Shown here: piece after piece, positions 44,918 through 55,682 of the stretch
Layout of the letters: each line of letters begins with the position of its first letter
Position numbering within the stretch: the first letter of the stretch is position 1
Notes under the pieces: generated by a model
Databases searched by the model: none
What the model saw: the letters and a program-made list of their open reading frames with translations, nothing else
What the model was told of the DNA's origin: nothing
Origin: Achromobacter insolitus
Lineage (GTDB): Bacteria > Pseudomonadota > Gammaproteobacteria > Burkholderiales > Burkholderiaceae_B
Direction of reading: 5' to 3'
Length of the DNA stretch: 64,000 nt
NCBI RefSeq assembly: GCF_002209555.1
Contig: NZ_NJIF01000001.1
Span: 496,001 to 560,000, forward strand
Position numbers and translations under genes: made by a program

Positions 44918-46147
44918 TCAGACCCGGCGAACGGCCATCGAGCCGTTGGTGCCGCCGAAGCCGAACGAGTTGGACAGGCCTACCTCGATCTTCATCTGCC
45001 GCGCCTCGTTGGCGCAGTAATCCAGATCGCATTCCGGATCTTGATTGAAGATGTTGATCGTGGGCGGCGACACCTGGTTGTAGACGGCCAGGGTCGTAAA
45101 CACCGCCTCGATGCCACCGGCCGCGCCGAGCAGGTGCCCGGTCATGGACTTGGTCGAGTTGACCACCAGCTTCTTGGCGTGATCGCCAAAAGCCAGCTTC
45201 AAGGCATCGGTTTCGTTCTTGTCGCCCAGGGGCGTCGAGGTGCCGTGAGCGTTGACATACTGGACGTCTTCCAGGTTCAGGCCGCCGTTGCGCAGCGCAT
45301 TCACGATGCCACGACGCGGACCGTCCTTGTCGGGAGCCGTGATGTGGTGCGCGTCCGAGCTCATGCCATAGCCGGCAAATTCACCATAGATGCGCGCGCC
45401 GCGCTTCTTGGCGTGCTCGTACTCTTCCAGCACCAGTACACCCGCGCCCTCGCCCAGCACGAAGCCGTCGCGGTCGCGGTCCCAGGGACGCGATGCCGTC
45501 TGAGGATCGTCATTGCGGGTCGACAAAGCGCGCATGGCGGCAAAACCGCCGATGCCAAGCGGCGACACGGTCGATTCCGCTCCGCCGGCTACCATCACGT
45601 CGGCATCGCCGTACTCGATCAGGCGGGCGGCATCGCCAATGCAATGCAGGCCGGTGGTGCAAGCCGACACGACGGCGTAGCTCGGCCCCTTCATGCCATA
45701 GGCGATGGACAAGTGCCCCGAGATCAGGTTGATCAGCGAACCCGGCACGAAGAACGGCGAAATGCGACGCGGCCCCTTGGACAGGTATTCGACCTGCGTT
45801 TCCTCGATGCGCGGCAAGCCGCCGATGCCGGAGCCCACGATCACGCCGATGCGTTCCGCGTTGGCTTCGGTAACTTCCAGGCCGCTGTCACGCCATGCCT
45901 GCATCCCTGCTGCCAGGCCGTAATGGATGAAGGTATCCATCTGGCGGGCTTCCTTGGCCGAGATATAGGTGCTGATGTCGAAGTCTTTGACTTCGCCAGC
46001 AATATGCGTGGTGATGGCCGAGGGATCGAAACGGGTGATGCGGCTGATGCCAGAACGTCCGTTGACGATATTGTCCCAAGCGGTGGTCAAGTCGTTCCCG
46101 ACGGGAGAAACGATACCCAGGCCAGTGATGACGACACGTCGCTTCAC
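44918..46147 (-). CDS. fabF: 3-oxoacyl-ACP synthase II
   Basis: 409-residue condensing enzyme that extends acyl-ACP with malonyl-ACP. Catalytic Cys163 in SACTTGLH, His in NAHGTSTP near 303 and His in MTGHLLGAAG near 338. It starts with GTG preceded by GAGGAG. It is the terminal gene of the fab cluster and runs directly into the YgfX-like gene. Confidence 0.97.
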   Translation of the reverse strand: MKRRVVITGLGIVSPVGNDLTTAWDNIVNGRSGISRITRFDPSAITTHIAGEVKDFDISTYISAKEARQMDTFIHYGLAAGMQAWRDSGLEVTEANAERIGVIVGSGIGGLPRIEETQVEYLSKGPRRISPFFVPGSLINLISGHLSIAYGMKGPSYAVVSACTTGLHCIGDAARLIEYGDADVMVAGGAESTVSPLGIGGFAAMRALSTRNDDPQTASRPWDRDRDGFVLGEGAGVLVLEEYEHAKKRGARIYGEFAGYGMSSDAHHITAPDKDGPRRGIVNALRNGGLNLEDVQYVNAHGTSTPLGDKNETDALKLAFGDHAKKLVVNSTKSMTGHLLGAAGGIEAVFTTLAVYNQVSPPTINIFNQDPECDLDYCANEARQMKIEVGLSNSFGFGGTNGSMAVRRV

Positions 46148-46339
46148 GGATGACTCCTCAAACAGACAAAAGAAAGGCGGTTTTCGGGATGCGCTGCACG
46201 TGCGGCCCACGCGAAAGCGGGTCGGGCATTACAACGCCCTTCCCGCACGCGGACCACACGGCAAATTCCTGAAACCGCCCCGATTTCCCGGTTGGCCCCG
46301 ACTTGCGTCGCGAGGCAACCAGAAGGGTAAAAGCCCAGC

Positions 46340-46579
46340 TTACTGCTTGCCGTGCGAATTGATGTAGTCAATCGCTTGTTGCACGGTCGTGATCTTTTCG
46401 GCCTCTTCGTCGGGGATCTCGGTCTCGAATTCGTCTTCGAGAGCCATGACCAGTTCGACCATGTCGAGCGAATCGGCACCGAGGTCGTCAAGGAAGGAGG
46501 ATTCGTTCTTGATCTCGGCTTCGTTGACGCCAAGTTGTTCAGCGACGATCTTCTTGACGCGCTGTTCGATGCTTTCCAT
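46340..46579 (-). CDS. acpP: Acyl carrier protein
   Basis: 79-residue acidic four-helix protein. Ser37 in ADSLDMVE is the 4'-phosphopantetheine site. The ATG at 46579 has GGAG at the right spacing and gives the exact family length. It carries the growing acyl chain for FabH/FabF/FabG and PlsX. Its own -10-like TATAAT is 31 nt upstream, so it may be expressed apart from the rest of the cluster. Confidence 0.98.
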
Positions 46580-46609
46580 GCAGATCTCCAATTGGGAAAA
46601 ATCCCGCGA

Positions 46610-46615
46610 ATTATA
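46610..46615 (-). promoter_or_regulatory. Probable -10 element of acpP
   Basis: Minus-strand TATAAT (46615-46610) preceded by TTGGC. No convincing -35 at 16-18 nt was found. It fits strong separate transcription of acpP, whose product is abundant. The remaining fabG-acpP gap to 46792 shows no gene. Confidence 0.55.
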
Positions 46616-46792
46616 GCCAAGCGCTGAGATTTGCGACGCCTGGCCGTGACAAAAATAACACCGCGCACTTGATCTGTCGCCGGGAATGGCGCAGGAAACC
46701 GGTGTGCGGCGTTTCCGGTTGAATCTCGCGTTGCCTGGCCGGTTGTCCGGCGGCGGCACGGCAGCCTGGGCCGCCTACGCGCGATCCGTGAT

Positions 46793-47545
46793 TTATTGCA
46801 TGTACATCCCGCCGTTGACGTGCAGGGTCGTGCCGGTAATGTAACCCGCCTGCGGCCCGGACAAAAACGCCACTGCGTGGGCGATGTCCGCGGGCGAACC
46901 CAGGCGGCCGAGCGGAATCTGCTGCAGCAGGGCCGCAGTTTGATTTTCGCCCAGCGCGCGCGTCATGTCGGTATCGATGAAACCCGGTGCGACGCAGTTC
47001 ACGGTGATGTTGCGGCTGCCCAGCTCGCGCGCCAGGGCGCGGGACATGCCTGCCACGCCAGCCTTGGCGGCCGCGTAGTTGGCCTGGCCGGGATTGCCGC
47101 TGGAACCCACCACCGACGTAACGTTGATGATGCGTCCCCAGCGAGCCTTCATCATGTTGCGCAATACGGCGCGCGACAGACGGAAAACCGAAGCCAGGTT
47201 GGTGTCGATGACAGCCGACCAGTCGTCGTCCTTCATGCGCATTGCGAGCGTATCACGGGTAATGCCGGCGTTATTGACGAGGATGTGCGGACCGCCGCCT
47301 TCCTTGCCCAGCGTGTCGATCAGCGCGTCGCATGCAGCGGCGTCGGTCACGTCCAGCACCACGCCGCGGCCGCCGAACGGGGCCAGCGCTTCGGTGATGG
47401 CGGCAGCGCCCGATTCGGACGTGGCGGTGCCGACGACCGTGGCGCCGCGCGCGGCCAGTTCCTGCGCGATGGCGCGGCCGATGCCGCGCGTGGCGCCGGT
47501 CACCAGCGCGATCTTGCCCTGCAGTTCGATCGAGGTGTTGTCCAT
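46793..47545 (-). CDS. fabG: 3-oxoacyl-ACP reductase
   Basis: 250-residue short-chain dehydrogenase. NADPH-binding loop VTGATRGIG at 15-23; catalytic Ser144, Tyr157 and Lys161 (YAAAK). It reduces 3-oxoacyl-ACP in fatty acid elongation. It starts 4 nt after the fabD stop. Confidence 0.97.
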   Translation of the reverse strand: MDNTSIELQGKIALVTGATRGIGRAIAQELAARGATVVGTATSESGAAAITEALAPFGGRGVVLDVTDAAACDALIDTLGKEGGGPHILVNNAGITRDTLAMRMKDDDWSAVIDTNLASVFRLSRAVLRNMMKARWGRIINVTSVVGSSGNPGQANYAAAKAGVAGMSRALARELGSRNITVNCVAPGFIDTDMTRALGENQTAALLQQIPLGRLGSPADIAHAVAFLSGPQAGYITGTTLHVNGGMYMQ

Positions 47546-47549
47546 GTTC

Positions 47550-48485
47550 TTAATTTCCGTTGACGGCGGCCAACGCTGCTTCAAGCGAAGCAGGATCGGT
47601 AATGGCCATGCCCGTGAGTTCGGGGTCGATGCGCTTGGTCAAGCCGGCCAGCACCTTGCCGGGACCGCATTCGATGACGTGCGTGACGCCCTGCGCTTTC
47701 ATCGCGCGCAAGGTTTCAACCCAGCGCACAGGATGCCATGCCTGGCGCACCAGCGCATCCCGGATTGCCCCGGGGTCTGCGGGCGAAGCCACATCGACGT
47801 TGTTGATCACTTGCACCTGCGGCGCGGACACGGCCACGCCAGCCAACGCGCCAGCCAGCACTTCGGCGGCGGGCTTGAGCAGGCTGGAGTGGAACGGCGC
47901 GGATACCGGCAGCAGCAGCGCCCGCTTGGCGCCCGCGGCCTTGGCGGCCTCGCAGGCGCGCTCGACAGCAGCCTTGTGGCCGGCGATCACGACTTGAGCA
48001 GGCGCGTTGAAATTCACGGCCTCGACGACCTCGCCCTGAGCGGCGGCCTCGCAGGCAGCGCGCACGGCATCGTCGTCCAAGCCCAGGATGGCGGCCATCG
48101 CGCCCGTGCCCACCGGCACGGCGGCCTGCATCGCATCGGCGCGCACGCGCACCAGGCGCACGGCGTCTTCAAGCGCGAGCGAACCCGCTGCCGTCAGCGC
48201 GGAATACTCGCCCAGGCTGTGACCGGCCACGACATCGGGCTTGCGGCCGCCCGCGGCACACCAGGCCTCATACATCGCGACAGCGGCGGTCAGCATGGCG
48301 GGCTGCGTATTGGTGGTCAGGTTGAGTTGTTCCGCGGGACCTTGCGCAATCAGCGCGCCCAGGTCCTGCCCAAGCGCCTGTGAGGCCCGCGCCACGGTGT
48401 CCGTGACGGCCGCAACGCCAGACCAGGCGTCCAGCATGCCGACAGCTTGGGAACCTTGGCCAGGAAAGACAAAAGCGATTTTCAT
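47550..48485 (-). CDS. fabD: Malonyl-CoA:ACP transacylase
   Basis: 311-residue acyltransferase. The nucleophile is Ser90 in GHSLGEYSAL, and the start MKIAFVFPGQGSQ is the family hallmark. It loads malonyl groups on AcpP. It follows fabH by 97 nt and precedes fabG. Confidence 0.97.
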   Translation of the reverse strand: MKIAFVFPGQGSQAVGMLDAWSGVAAVTDTVARASQALGQDLGALIAQGPAEQLNLTTNTQPAMLTAAVAMYEAWCAAGGRKPDVVAGHSLGEYSALTAAGSLALEDAVRLVRVRADAMQAAVPVGTGAMAAILGLDDDAVRAACEAAAQGEVVEAVNFNAPAQVVIAGHKAAVERACEAAKAAGAKRALLLPVSAPFHSSLLKPAAEVLAGALAGVAVSAPQVQVINNVDVASPADPGAIRDALVRQAWHPVRWVETLRAMKAQGVTHVIECGPGKVLAGLTKRIDPELTGMAITDPASLEAALAAVNGN

Positions 48486-48582
48486 GATTGACCGTATGGA
48501 TTGATTCAGTGTCTGTGTGGAATGCCAGGCACATCGTTCCGGCGGCTGCGGCGGGTACGCCGCGCCACGCCGGACCGCGCCC

Positions 48583-49569
48583 TTACATGCGGGCCAGTAC
48601 CGAGCCCCAGGTGAATCCGCCGCCCACACCTTGCATCAGAATCAGCTGACCCGGCTTGACACGGCCATCGCGGCGCGCGGCGTCCAAGGCCAGCGGCACG
48701 CTGGCCGCAGAGGTGTTGGCGTGGCTGTCGACGGTTACGACGACCTTCTCGACCGGCACGGCAAGCTTGCGCGCCAGGAAATTCAGGATGCGCACGTTGG
48801 CCTGGTGCGGAATCAGCCAGTCGACATCGGCGATCTCCACGCCCGCTTCGGCGCAGGTATCACGCGCGGAACGGTCCAGCACGGTGACGGCCTGTTTGAA
48901 CACGGCCTGCCCGTCCATGCGCAGGAACGGATCGCCGGTGACGTCACCGTACGCGACGTTGCCCGCGGCGTTCAGGATCTTGGCCTGGCTGCCGTCGGCG
49001 TGCAATTGCGCGGCCAGGATGCCGGGCTTGTCGGAAGCCTTGAGCACCACGGCGCCGGCGCCGTCGCCGAACAATACGCAGGTGGAGCGGTCATTCCAGT
49101 CCAGGATGCGCGAAAAGACTTCAGCGCCGATGACCAGCGCGCAGCGCGCCCGGCCGGCGCGGATGAAGCTGTCGGCGGTGGTCATCGCATAGACGAAACC
49201 GCTGCACACGGCCTGCACGTCGAATGCCGCCGACCCCTTGGCGCCCAGGTTGGATTGCACGATGCAAGCGGTGCTGGGGAAGACGAAATCGGGAGTCGAG
49301 GTGGCCAGGACGATCAGGTCGATGTCCGAGGCCTCCACGCCAGCGTCGGCCAGCGCGCGGCGCGCGGCCTCGGTGGCCAACTGGCTGGTCGTGACGCCGC
49401 GTTCGGCCAGATGGCGCTGGCGGATGCCGGTGCGCTCGACGATCCATTCGTCGGAAGTGGCGATGTCGCGCGTCGCCAGCTCCGCCGCCAGTTCGTCATT
49501 CGAAACCACGCGTTCCGGCAAGAAGCTGCCGGTGCCCGCGATCACGGAATATTTCATTGCGGTATCCAT
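48583..49569 (-). CDS. fabH: 3-oxoacyl-ACP synthase III
   Basis: 328-residue initiating condensing enzyme. Catalytic Cys122 in AVCSGF, His255 in IPHQAN and Asn285 in SHANTSAAS. The ATG overlaps the plsX stop (TGATG); a start at the next Met (MKYSVIAG) would be four residues shorter. It condenses acetyl-CoA with malonyl-ACP. Confidence 0.96.
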   Translation of the reverse strand: MDTAMKYSVIAGTGSFLPERVVSNDELAAELATRDIATSDEWIVERTGIRQRHLAERGVTTSQLATEAARRALADAGVEASDIDLIVLATSTPDFVFPSTACIVQSNLGAKGSAAFDVQAVCSGFVYAMTTADSFIRAGRARCALVIGAEVFSRILDWNDRSTCVLFGDGAGAVVLKASDKPGILAAQLHADGSQAKILNAAGNVAYGDVTGDPFLRMDGQAVFKQAVTVLDRSARDTCAEAGVEIADVDWLIPHQANVRILNFLARKLAVPVEKVVVTVDSHANTSAASVPLALDAARRDGRVKPGQLILMQGVGGGFTWGSVLARM

Positions 49570-50636
49570 CAAGCGGTGTCCCCAGCCACGTTTGGCAACG
49601 GCGCCGTAGGGCCCCCGCCAGATTGAACGCGCTTGGTAATCTGAGCGACCGTCTCAGCGGTGCGCTCCAGCAGTTTACTCACTACGGCTTCGCGGGCGCG
49701 CTGCAACGCAAAACCATAGGCGTAGACGTCCGCGGAACCATGGCTCTTGATGACCACGCCGCGCAAGCCCAGCAACGCGGCGCCGTTATAGCGCCGGTTG
49801 TCGACGCGGGTGCGCAGGCGGTTGAGCACCGGCTTGGCCACCGCGCCAGCCAGCAGCGTGATCAGATTGCGTTTGAACTCTTCGCGAATGACGCTGGACA
49901 ACATCTTCGCCAGTCCTTCGACGGACTTGAGCACGACGTTGCCGACGAAACCGTCGCAGACGACGACGTCGACCGTACCCTTGAATATGTCATTGCCTTC
50001 CACGTTGCCGTAGAAGTTGAGCGGGCTGCTCCGAAGAAGCTCGGCGGCTTCCTTGACGACTTCGTTGCCCTTGATGACCTCTTCGCCGATATTGAGCAAG
50101 CCCACCGACGGGCGCTCACGATGGTCGACCGCCTGCGACAGCGCGGCGCCCATGATGGCGAATTGGAGCAGGTGCTCGGCCGTGCAGTCCACATTCGCGC
50201 CCAGGTCCAGCACCGTGGTGGCGCGGCCCGTCTGGTTCGGAATGGACGTGGCGATCGCGGGGCGGTCTATGCCGTCCAGCGTCTTGAGCACATAGCGTGA
50301 AATGGCCATCCACGCGCCGGTATTGCCTGCGGAAACGCAGGCGTCGGCGCGCCCGTCCTTGACGGACTGGGCGGCCAGGCGCATGGAGGAGTCTTTTTTG
50401 CGGCGCAGGGCGACCTCGACCGGGTCGTCCATGGTGACGACTTCGGAAGCCGCCACGATTTCAATGCGATCACGCGCCACGCCGCGGTGCTCGGAGAGCG
50501 CCGCTTCGATGGCGTCGGGAAGCCCGACCAGCAATAGCCGGGTATCCGGAAATTGCCGGGCGAACTCGATCGCAGCCGGAATCGTGACGGGCAGACCGAA
50601 GTCTCCGCCCATACAGTCTATGGCGATGCGTATCAC
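49569..50636 (-). CDS. plsX: Phosphate acyltransferase PlsX
   Basis: 355-residue enzyme that makes acyl-phosphate from acyl-ACP for phospholipid synthesis. Typical PlsX start [14 protein letters not shown] and the [12 protein letters not shown] motif. It starts with GTG, downstream of rpmF in the conserved yceD-rpmF-plsX-fab order, which ties ribosome and membrane synthesis. Confidence 0.96.
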   Translation of the reverse strand: MIRIAIDCMGGDFGLPVTIPAAIEFARQFPDTRLLLVGLPDAIEAALSEHRGVARDRIEIVAASEVVTMDDPVEVALRRKKDSSMRLAAQSVKDGRADACVSAGNTGAWMAISRYVLKTLDGIDRPAIATSIPNQTGRATTVLDLGANVDCTAEHLLQFAIMGAALSQAVDHRERPSVGLLNIGEEVIKGNEVVKEAAELLRSSPLNFYGNVEGNDIFKGTVDVVVCDGFVGNVVLKSVEGLAKMLSSVIREEFKRNLITLLAGAVAKPVLNRLRTRVDNRRYNGAALLGLRGVVIKSHGSADVYAYGFALQRAREAVVSKLLERTAETVAQITKRVQSGGGPTAPLPNVAGDTA

Positions 50637-50695
50637 GGGTGCCAGGTATCAGCGCTCAGCCGAAATGGTCCGAGTACGAGTTCGGCCCGGAGGCC

Positions 50696-50878
50696 TTATT
50701 CGTCGGCCTTGGTCTTCAGGACCTTGCGGCCACGGTAAAAGCCGTTGGGGCTGATGTGGTGACGCAGATGGGTTTCGCCCGTGTTGGGTTCGATCGCCGT
50801 CGGCGGGTTCACCAGAAAATCGTGTGCACGGTGCATACCGCGCTTGGACGGGGACTTCTTGTTTTGTTGAACGGCCAT
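50696..50878 (-). CDS. rpmF: 50S ribosomal protein L32
   Basis: 60-residue basic protein. [20 protein letters not shown] is the L32 N-terminus and GFYRGRKVL the C-terminal motif. It lacks the zinc Cys pairs of some L32 forms. It lies between yceD and plsX. Confidence 0.97.
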   Translation of the reverse strand: MAVQQNKKSPSKRGMHRAHDFLVNPPTAIEPNTGETHLRHHISPNGFYRGRKVLKTKADE

Positions 50879-50930
50879 GATGACTCCTAGAAACGGGGCG
50901 CATTGTACGCGATGCGGCCCGATGTTGATC

Positions 50931-51479
50931 TCAATCTTTGTGCTTCAGTTGTTCCAGCACCGCAAACGGCGACGGACGCTTGACAGCGGGCTCCTCGGGA
51001 GAAGCTTCGCTGACATTGGCCAGCGCGCCCGGGCATACATCATGCTTGGGCACATACGGAACGCTCAGAATGAGCTCATCTTCGACCTGGGCCAGCAGGT
51101 CAAAATGATGCGAACCCACCACCTTTTCAGGCAGGTTGGACACAAAACCATTTCCTTCTTCGTCTTCGTCGTCCTCGCCGGATGCATCCCCGTAGGAAGC
51201 ATCGTCGTCGAGATCGGCCTCGGACTTGACCAGCTGCAAAAGGACTTCGCTGTCGATCGGAAACACGAACGGCTCATTGCACCGCTGGCACACCAGCACA
51301 GGATTCGCCTGTACATGGAGATGCAACAGCGGCCGACCCAGCATCAGGCCGGATTTGCCGATTTCGCCACGCACGGACCACGTCACGAGTCCGGCATCGC
51401 CCTGCGGTTGTTCGGGCAGCCCGTCAACCACGCGCGTAAGCCGCACAAGAGGTATGGTTCCTTGCGCTTCCTTGCCCAT
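50931..51479 (-). CDS. yceD: DUF177/YceD family protein
   Basis: At least 182 residues. The DUF177 core includes the CQRCNEPF Cys pair (65-68 region) and [16 protein letters not shown] acidic loop, ending [13 protein letters not shown]. YceD relatives sit upstream of rpmF and are linked to 23S rRNA accumulation. The in-frame sequence upstream of this ATG (reading KIKRIDAYAFAQ) looks like family sequence, but the only start-like codon for it is a CTG at 51518, so the true start is uncertain. Confidence 0.88.
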   Translation of the reverse strand: MGKEAQGTIPLVRLTRVVDGLPEQPQGDAGLVTWSVRGEIGKSGLMLGRPLLHLHVQANPVLVCQRCNEPFVFPIDSEVLLQLVKSEADLDDDASYGDASGEDDEDEEGNGFVSNLPEKVVGSHHFDLLAQVEDELILSVPYVPKHDVCPGALANVSEASPEEPAVKRPSPFAVLEQLKHKD

Positions 51480-51658
51480 CTGGGCAAATGCGTAGGCATC
51501 GATGCGCTTGATTTTCAGTCCTTTGCATTCGCGGGAAAAATTCGGGGGCGTCTATGCAGCTCGTTGCTTCTCGCCAGCCGCAGCTACTTGCCACATGCTT
51601 AGCCGCATACACACCACCTGCATGGCGCTCTTAGAGCCTGCCTAAGCAGTCCGCCCTT

Positions 51659-51687
51659 AAAGCAGTCTGCTTGCTTAGCAGTGCTTT
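51659..51687. other. Hairpin in the yceD-maf divergent intergenic region
   Basis: Imperfect stem AAAGCA (51659-51664), CTGC (51667-51670), GCAG (51678-51681), TGCTTT (51682-51687). The 318-nt region 51480-51797 should hold the yceD-rpmF and maf promoters; a TAAT-rich stretch near 51760 is promoter-like. No gene or RNA family was recognised. Confidence 0.35.
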
Positions 51688-51797
51688 ATAAAGCGTCGGC
51701 CAAAGCCTCTCAGAGCGCGGGGCTCGCGCCCGCTCATGCAAAAATCCCGCAAAACGTTAGATAATACTGTGACTTACGTATTAACGTCAAATATCGC

Positions 51798-52400
51798 ATG
51801 CCTTCAAAACCCAGCCTGATCCTCGCGTCCAGCTCGCGTTACCGCAAAGAACTGCTGTCCCGCCTGCGCCTGCCGTTCACGGCCATTTCTCCCGATGTAG
51901 ACGAAACGCCACAATCCGGCGAAACCCCCGAAGCCTTGGCGCTACGCCTGTCCGTGGCCAAAGCCATGGCGGTCGCCGCCAACCACCCCGGCAGCATCGT
52001 GATCGGCTCGGACCAGGTGGCCACGGTGGACGGACAGCCTATCGGGAAACCGGGAGATTTCCCGCGCGCCCTGGCGCAATTGCGGGCCCTGTCGGGTCAG
52101 ATCGTGGAATTCCACAGCGCTTTGGCGGTCACCGACGGCCACCGGGTGGAAAAAGCCGACATTGTCACGCGCTGCCGTTTCCGCCAACTGACGGACCGCG
52201 CCATCGAAGCCTATCTGCGCGCCGAAGAACCCTACGATACCGCAGGCAGCGCCAAGGCGGAAAGCCTGGGCATCGCCCTGATGGAGAGCATCCAGAGCGA
52301 TGACCCCACGGCCATCATCGGCCTGCCCCTGATCGCGCTGACCGGCATGCTGGCGCGTTTCGGTCTGGACCCGCTGGACGCCCCAGGGGCCGCGGCATGA
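51798..52400 (+). CDS. Maf/YceF-like nucleotide pyrophosphatase
   Basis: 200-residue Maf-family protein. The family pattern LILASSSRYRKELL at the start, SPDVDETP, GSDQVA and the later EPYDTAGSAKAES stretch mark the active-site cleft. Relatives hydrolyse m7GTP (YceF) or dTTP/UTP (YhdE); the GSDQVA and AGSAKAES residues fit the YceF branch. It overlaps the next gene by 4 nt. Confidence 0.93.
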   Translation: MPSKPSLILASSSRYRKELLSRLRLPFTAISPDVDETPQSGETPEALALRLSVAKAMAVAANHPGSIVIGSDQVATVDGQPIGKPGDFPRALAQLRALSGQIVEFHSALAVTDGHRVEKADIVTRCRFRQLTDRAIEAYLRAEEPYDTAGSAKAESLGIALMESIQSDDPTAIIGLPLIALTGMLARFGLDPLDAPGAAA

Positions 52401-53107
52401 GCGGCGCACTGCACCTGATACCGGTCGGACTGGGAGAAGCCCCACCCGAACGCTGGCTTCCGGCCGAGGTCCGCGCCCTGGCAGGCCGGCTGGATACTTA
52501 CATCGCTGAAAACGCCAAGACCGCCCGCGCCTTCCTCAAGCTGATCGGCACCACCCGGCCGCTGCAGGAAATCACGATCCACACCCTGAGCGACAAGGTC
52601 GACGCCGCCCAGATCAAGACTTGGCTGACGCCGGCATTGAGCGGCGCGGAAATCGGCCTGGTTTCCGAGGCCGGCTGCCCCGCCGTCGCGGATCCGGGCG
52701 CCAAGGTCGCGGACGCCGCCCACCGACTCGGCATCACCGTGAAACCCTGGGTCGGCCCCTCCTCCATCCTGCTGGGCCTGATGGCCAGCGGCCTGGACGG
52801 ACAGCGCTTCGCCTTCCATGGCTACGCGCCGGTGGACCCGGCGGAACGCGCCAAGCAACTGCGGGCCTGGGAGCAGCATTCGGCCAAGCACAACCAGACC
52901 CAGTTGCTGATCGAGACCCCCTACCGCAACGCCGCCATGTTCGCGACGCTGCTGACCAGCCTGAAGGGCGACACCAAGCTGTGCGTGGCCCGCTCGGTCA
53001 CCACCGCGGACGAATGGATCGTCACGCGTAGCGTGGCCGACTGGAAAAAGCAGCCGGCGCCCCAGCTCGACAAGCTGCCCACCCTGTTCCTTTTCCTGGC
53101 GCGCTGA
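52397..53107 (+). CDS. Tetrapyrrole-methylase-fold SAM methyltransferase, RsmI-like
   Basis: 236 residues with the tetrapyrrole methylase fold. VSEAGCPAVADPGAKV (about 88-105) and VGPSSILLGLMASGL are the SAM-binding signatures. It is shorter than RsmI (~285) and its N-terminus lacks the TPIGNLxD motif and AEDTR of true RsmI, so it is probably a divergent paralogue rather than the 16S C1402 methyltransferase itself. It is co-transcribed with maf and 3 nt from the amidase gene. Confidence 0.85.
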   Translation: MSGALHLIPVGLGEAPPERWLPAEVRALAGRLDTYIAENAKTARAFLKLIGTTRPLQEITIHTLSDKVDAAQIKTWLTPALSGAEIGLVSEAGCPAVADPGAKVADAAHRLGITVKPWVGPSSILLGLMASGLDGQRFAFHGYAPVDPAERAKQLRAWEQHSAKHNQTQLLIETPYRNAAMFATLLTSLKGDTKLCVARSVTTADEWIVTRSVADWKKQPAPQLDKLPTLFLFLAR

Positions 53108-53110
53108 TCC

Positions 53111-53896
53111 ATGCGCCACCTGATTCTTGCGCCGCTTGCCGCGGCCATCCTGGCGGGATGCGCCGCGCGCGGCCCTGCCGGCCTGGACCTGGACACCTCG
53201 GTCACTGCCGTCAGCCAGGCCAGCCGGGTACGCAGCATCGTCCTGCACTACACCAGCGTTGATGACGCCCGCTCGATGGAATTGCTCTCCAAGGGCAAAG
53301 TCAGCGCCCATTACCTCGTGAACGAGGCGGGCCGCGTCTACCGGCTGGTCGACGAGAACCGCGCCGCCTGGCACGCCGGCGCCAGTTCCTGGTATGGCAA
53401 CATCGCCATGAACAGCACCTCCATCGGCATCGAGATCGTCAACCCGGGCTGGACACAGGGGACGGACGGCAAGCCTGTCTGGCACCCCTATGACGAACGG
53501 CAACTGCGCGCCCTGACCATACTGCTGCGCGACATCGCGCAACGGCATGGCATCGCGCCCGAGAACGTGGTGGGCCATAGCGATATCGCGCCCCAGCGCA
53601 AGGTCGACCCCGGCCCTCTTTTCCCGTGGAAAATGCTGGCCGAAGCCGGAATCGGACGCTGGTATGACGAAAGCGGAGCCCCCGCGCATCTCGCGCGCCT
53701 GCAGGTCCAAGGCATCCCCGACGTGGCATGGTTCCAGAAGCAACTGGCGCGGCTGGGCTACGCCTGCCCGCAGGATGGCACGCTGGACCCGGCGACGATC
53801 GGCGCGCTGGCAGCCTTCCAGATGCATTACCGGCCAGCGCTATACGACGGCCAACCCGACGCGGAAACCGCCGCCATCATGCTGGCGATGCTGTAA
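53111..53896 (+). CDS. N-acetylmuramoyl-L-alanine amidase, AmiD-like lipoprotein
   Basis: 261-residue lipoprotein (lipobox LAGC, Cys17). The zinc-binding amidase_2 domain has His46, His156 and Asp166, as in AmiD, and a C-terminal peptidoglycan-binding domain covers about 205-258. It cuts the amide between muramic acid and the stem peptide and is probably outer-membrane anchored. It follows the methyltransferase gene. Confidence 0.9.
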   Translation: MRHLILAPLAAAILAGCAARGPAGLDLDTSVTAVSQASRVRSIVLHYTSVDDARSMELLSKGKVSAHYLVNEAGRVYRLVDENRAAWHAGASSWYGNIAMNSTSIGIEIVNPGWTQGTDGKPVWHPYDERQLRALTILLRDIAQRHGIAPENVVGHSDIAPQRKVDPGPLFPWKMLAEAGIGRWYDESGAPAHLARLQVQGIPDVAWFQKQLARLGYACPQDGTLDPATIGALAAFQMHYRPALYDGQPDAETAAIMLAML

Positions 53897-53908
53897 AACC
53901 GGGCAGGG

Positions 53909-54559
53909 CTAGCGCCGGCTGCGCAGCCACACAACCAACCGCCAGCCCAGCAACAGCGCCAGCACAGCGGCGTAAAGCGCAGGTTGCGCCAGATCGTTCT
54001 TGCCAGCCTTGTGCCACCAATAATGCAGCACCGCCAGCAGGCCGATGGCATAGATGGCACGATGCAAGGTCTGCCAGCGCTTGCCCAGCTTGCGCATGGC
54101 CCATTGCGTAGAGGTGGCCGCCAGCGCGCTCATCAGCACGAACGCCGCGAATCCCACGGTGATAAAGGGACGCTCACCGACGTCGCGCAGCATACCCGCC
54201 GGGTCGAAACCGCGATCCCACCAGACCCAGGCCATGAAATGCATGAAGCCATAGAAAAAGGCGAACAGCCCGCACATGCGGCGCAAACGCACGAGCGCGG
54301 GCTGGCCGGTGATCCGGCGCAGCGGCGTAATGGCCAGAGTCACGAGCAGACAAACCAGGGTCCAGGTACCCGATGAGCGGGTCAGGAACTCGACGGGATT
54401 GGCCGTCAGCCCGTTATTCATGCCCAACCAGATCCAGCGCGCGAAAGGCGCCAATCCCAACAGGAACAGGAATGGCTTGAAGCGCCCCACCGTCTTGGCG
54501 GAAAGCGCCGTCTTGCGTGGCGGCGCGGCCGAAGCCGCCCGCGGGGTGCCGTCAGGCAT
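53909..54559 (-). CDS. msrQ: Heme-binding membrane subunit MsrQ
   Basis: 216-residue inner-membrane b-type cytochrome. Six hydrophobic segments; conserved His in FYGFMHFMAW, LHRAIYAIG and LHYWWH bind heme. It passes electrons from the quinone pool to MsrP in the periplasm for repair of oxidised methionine. It starts 9 nt after msrP. Confidence 0.94.
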   Translation of the reverse strand: MPDGTPRAASAAPPRKTALSAKTVGRFKPFLFLLGLAPFARWIWLGMNNGLTANPVEFLTRSSGTWTLVCLLVTLAITPLRRITGQPALVRLRRMCGLFAFFYGFMHFMAWVWWDRGFDPAGMLRDVGERPFITVGFAAFVLMSALAATSTQWAMRKLGKRWQTLHRAIYAIGLLAVLHYWWHKAGKNDLAQPALYAAVLALLLGWRLVVWLRSRR

Positions 54560-54568
54560 GGAATCGCC

Positions 54569-55531
<963 letters not shown>

Positions 55532-55682
55532 CATGGTCTCCGGTCTGGCACCCGCCTGGTCATGGGCGCACCTGCGCAAGCCATGGACGCCGCGCCGCCC
55601 CATGATATTCCGCAGCGGCGAGCAATTGCGGGTATTTCCTATAGACCTGCGCCAGCGGCGGGCGTTCCACGCCCTGCGGTGG

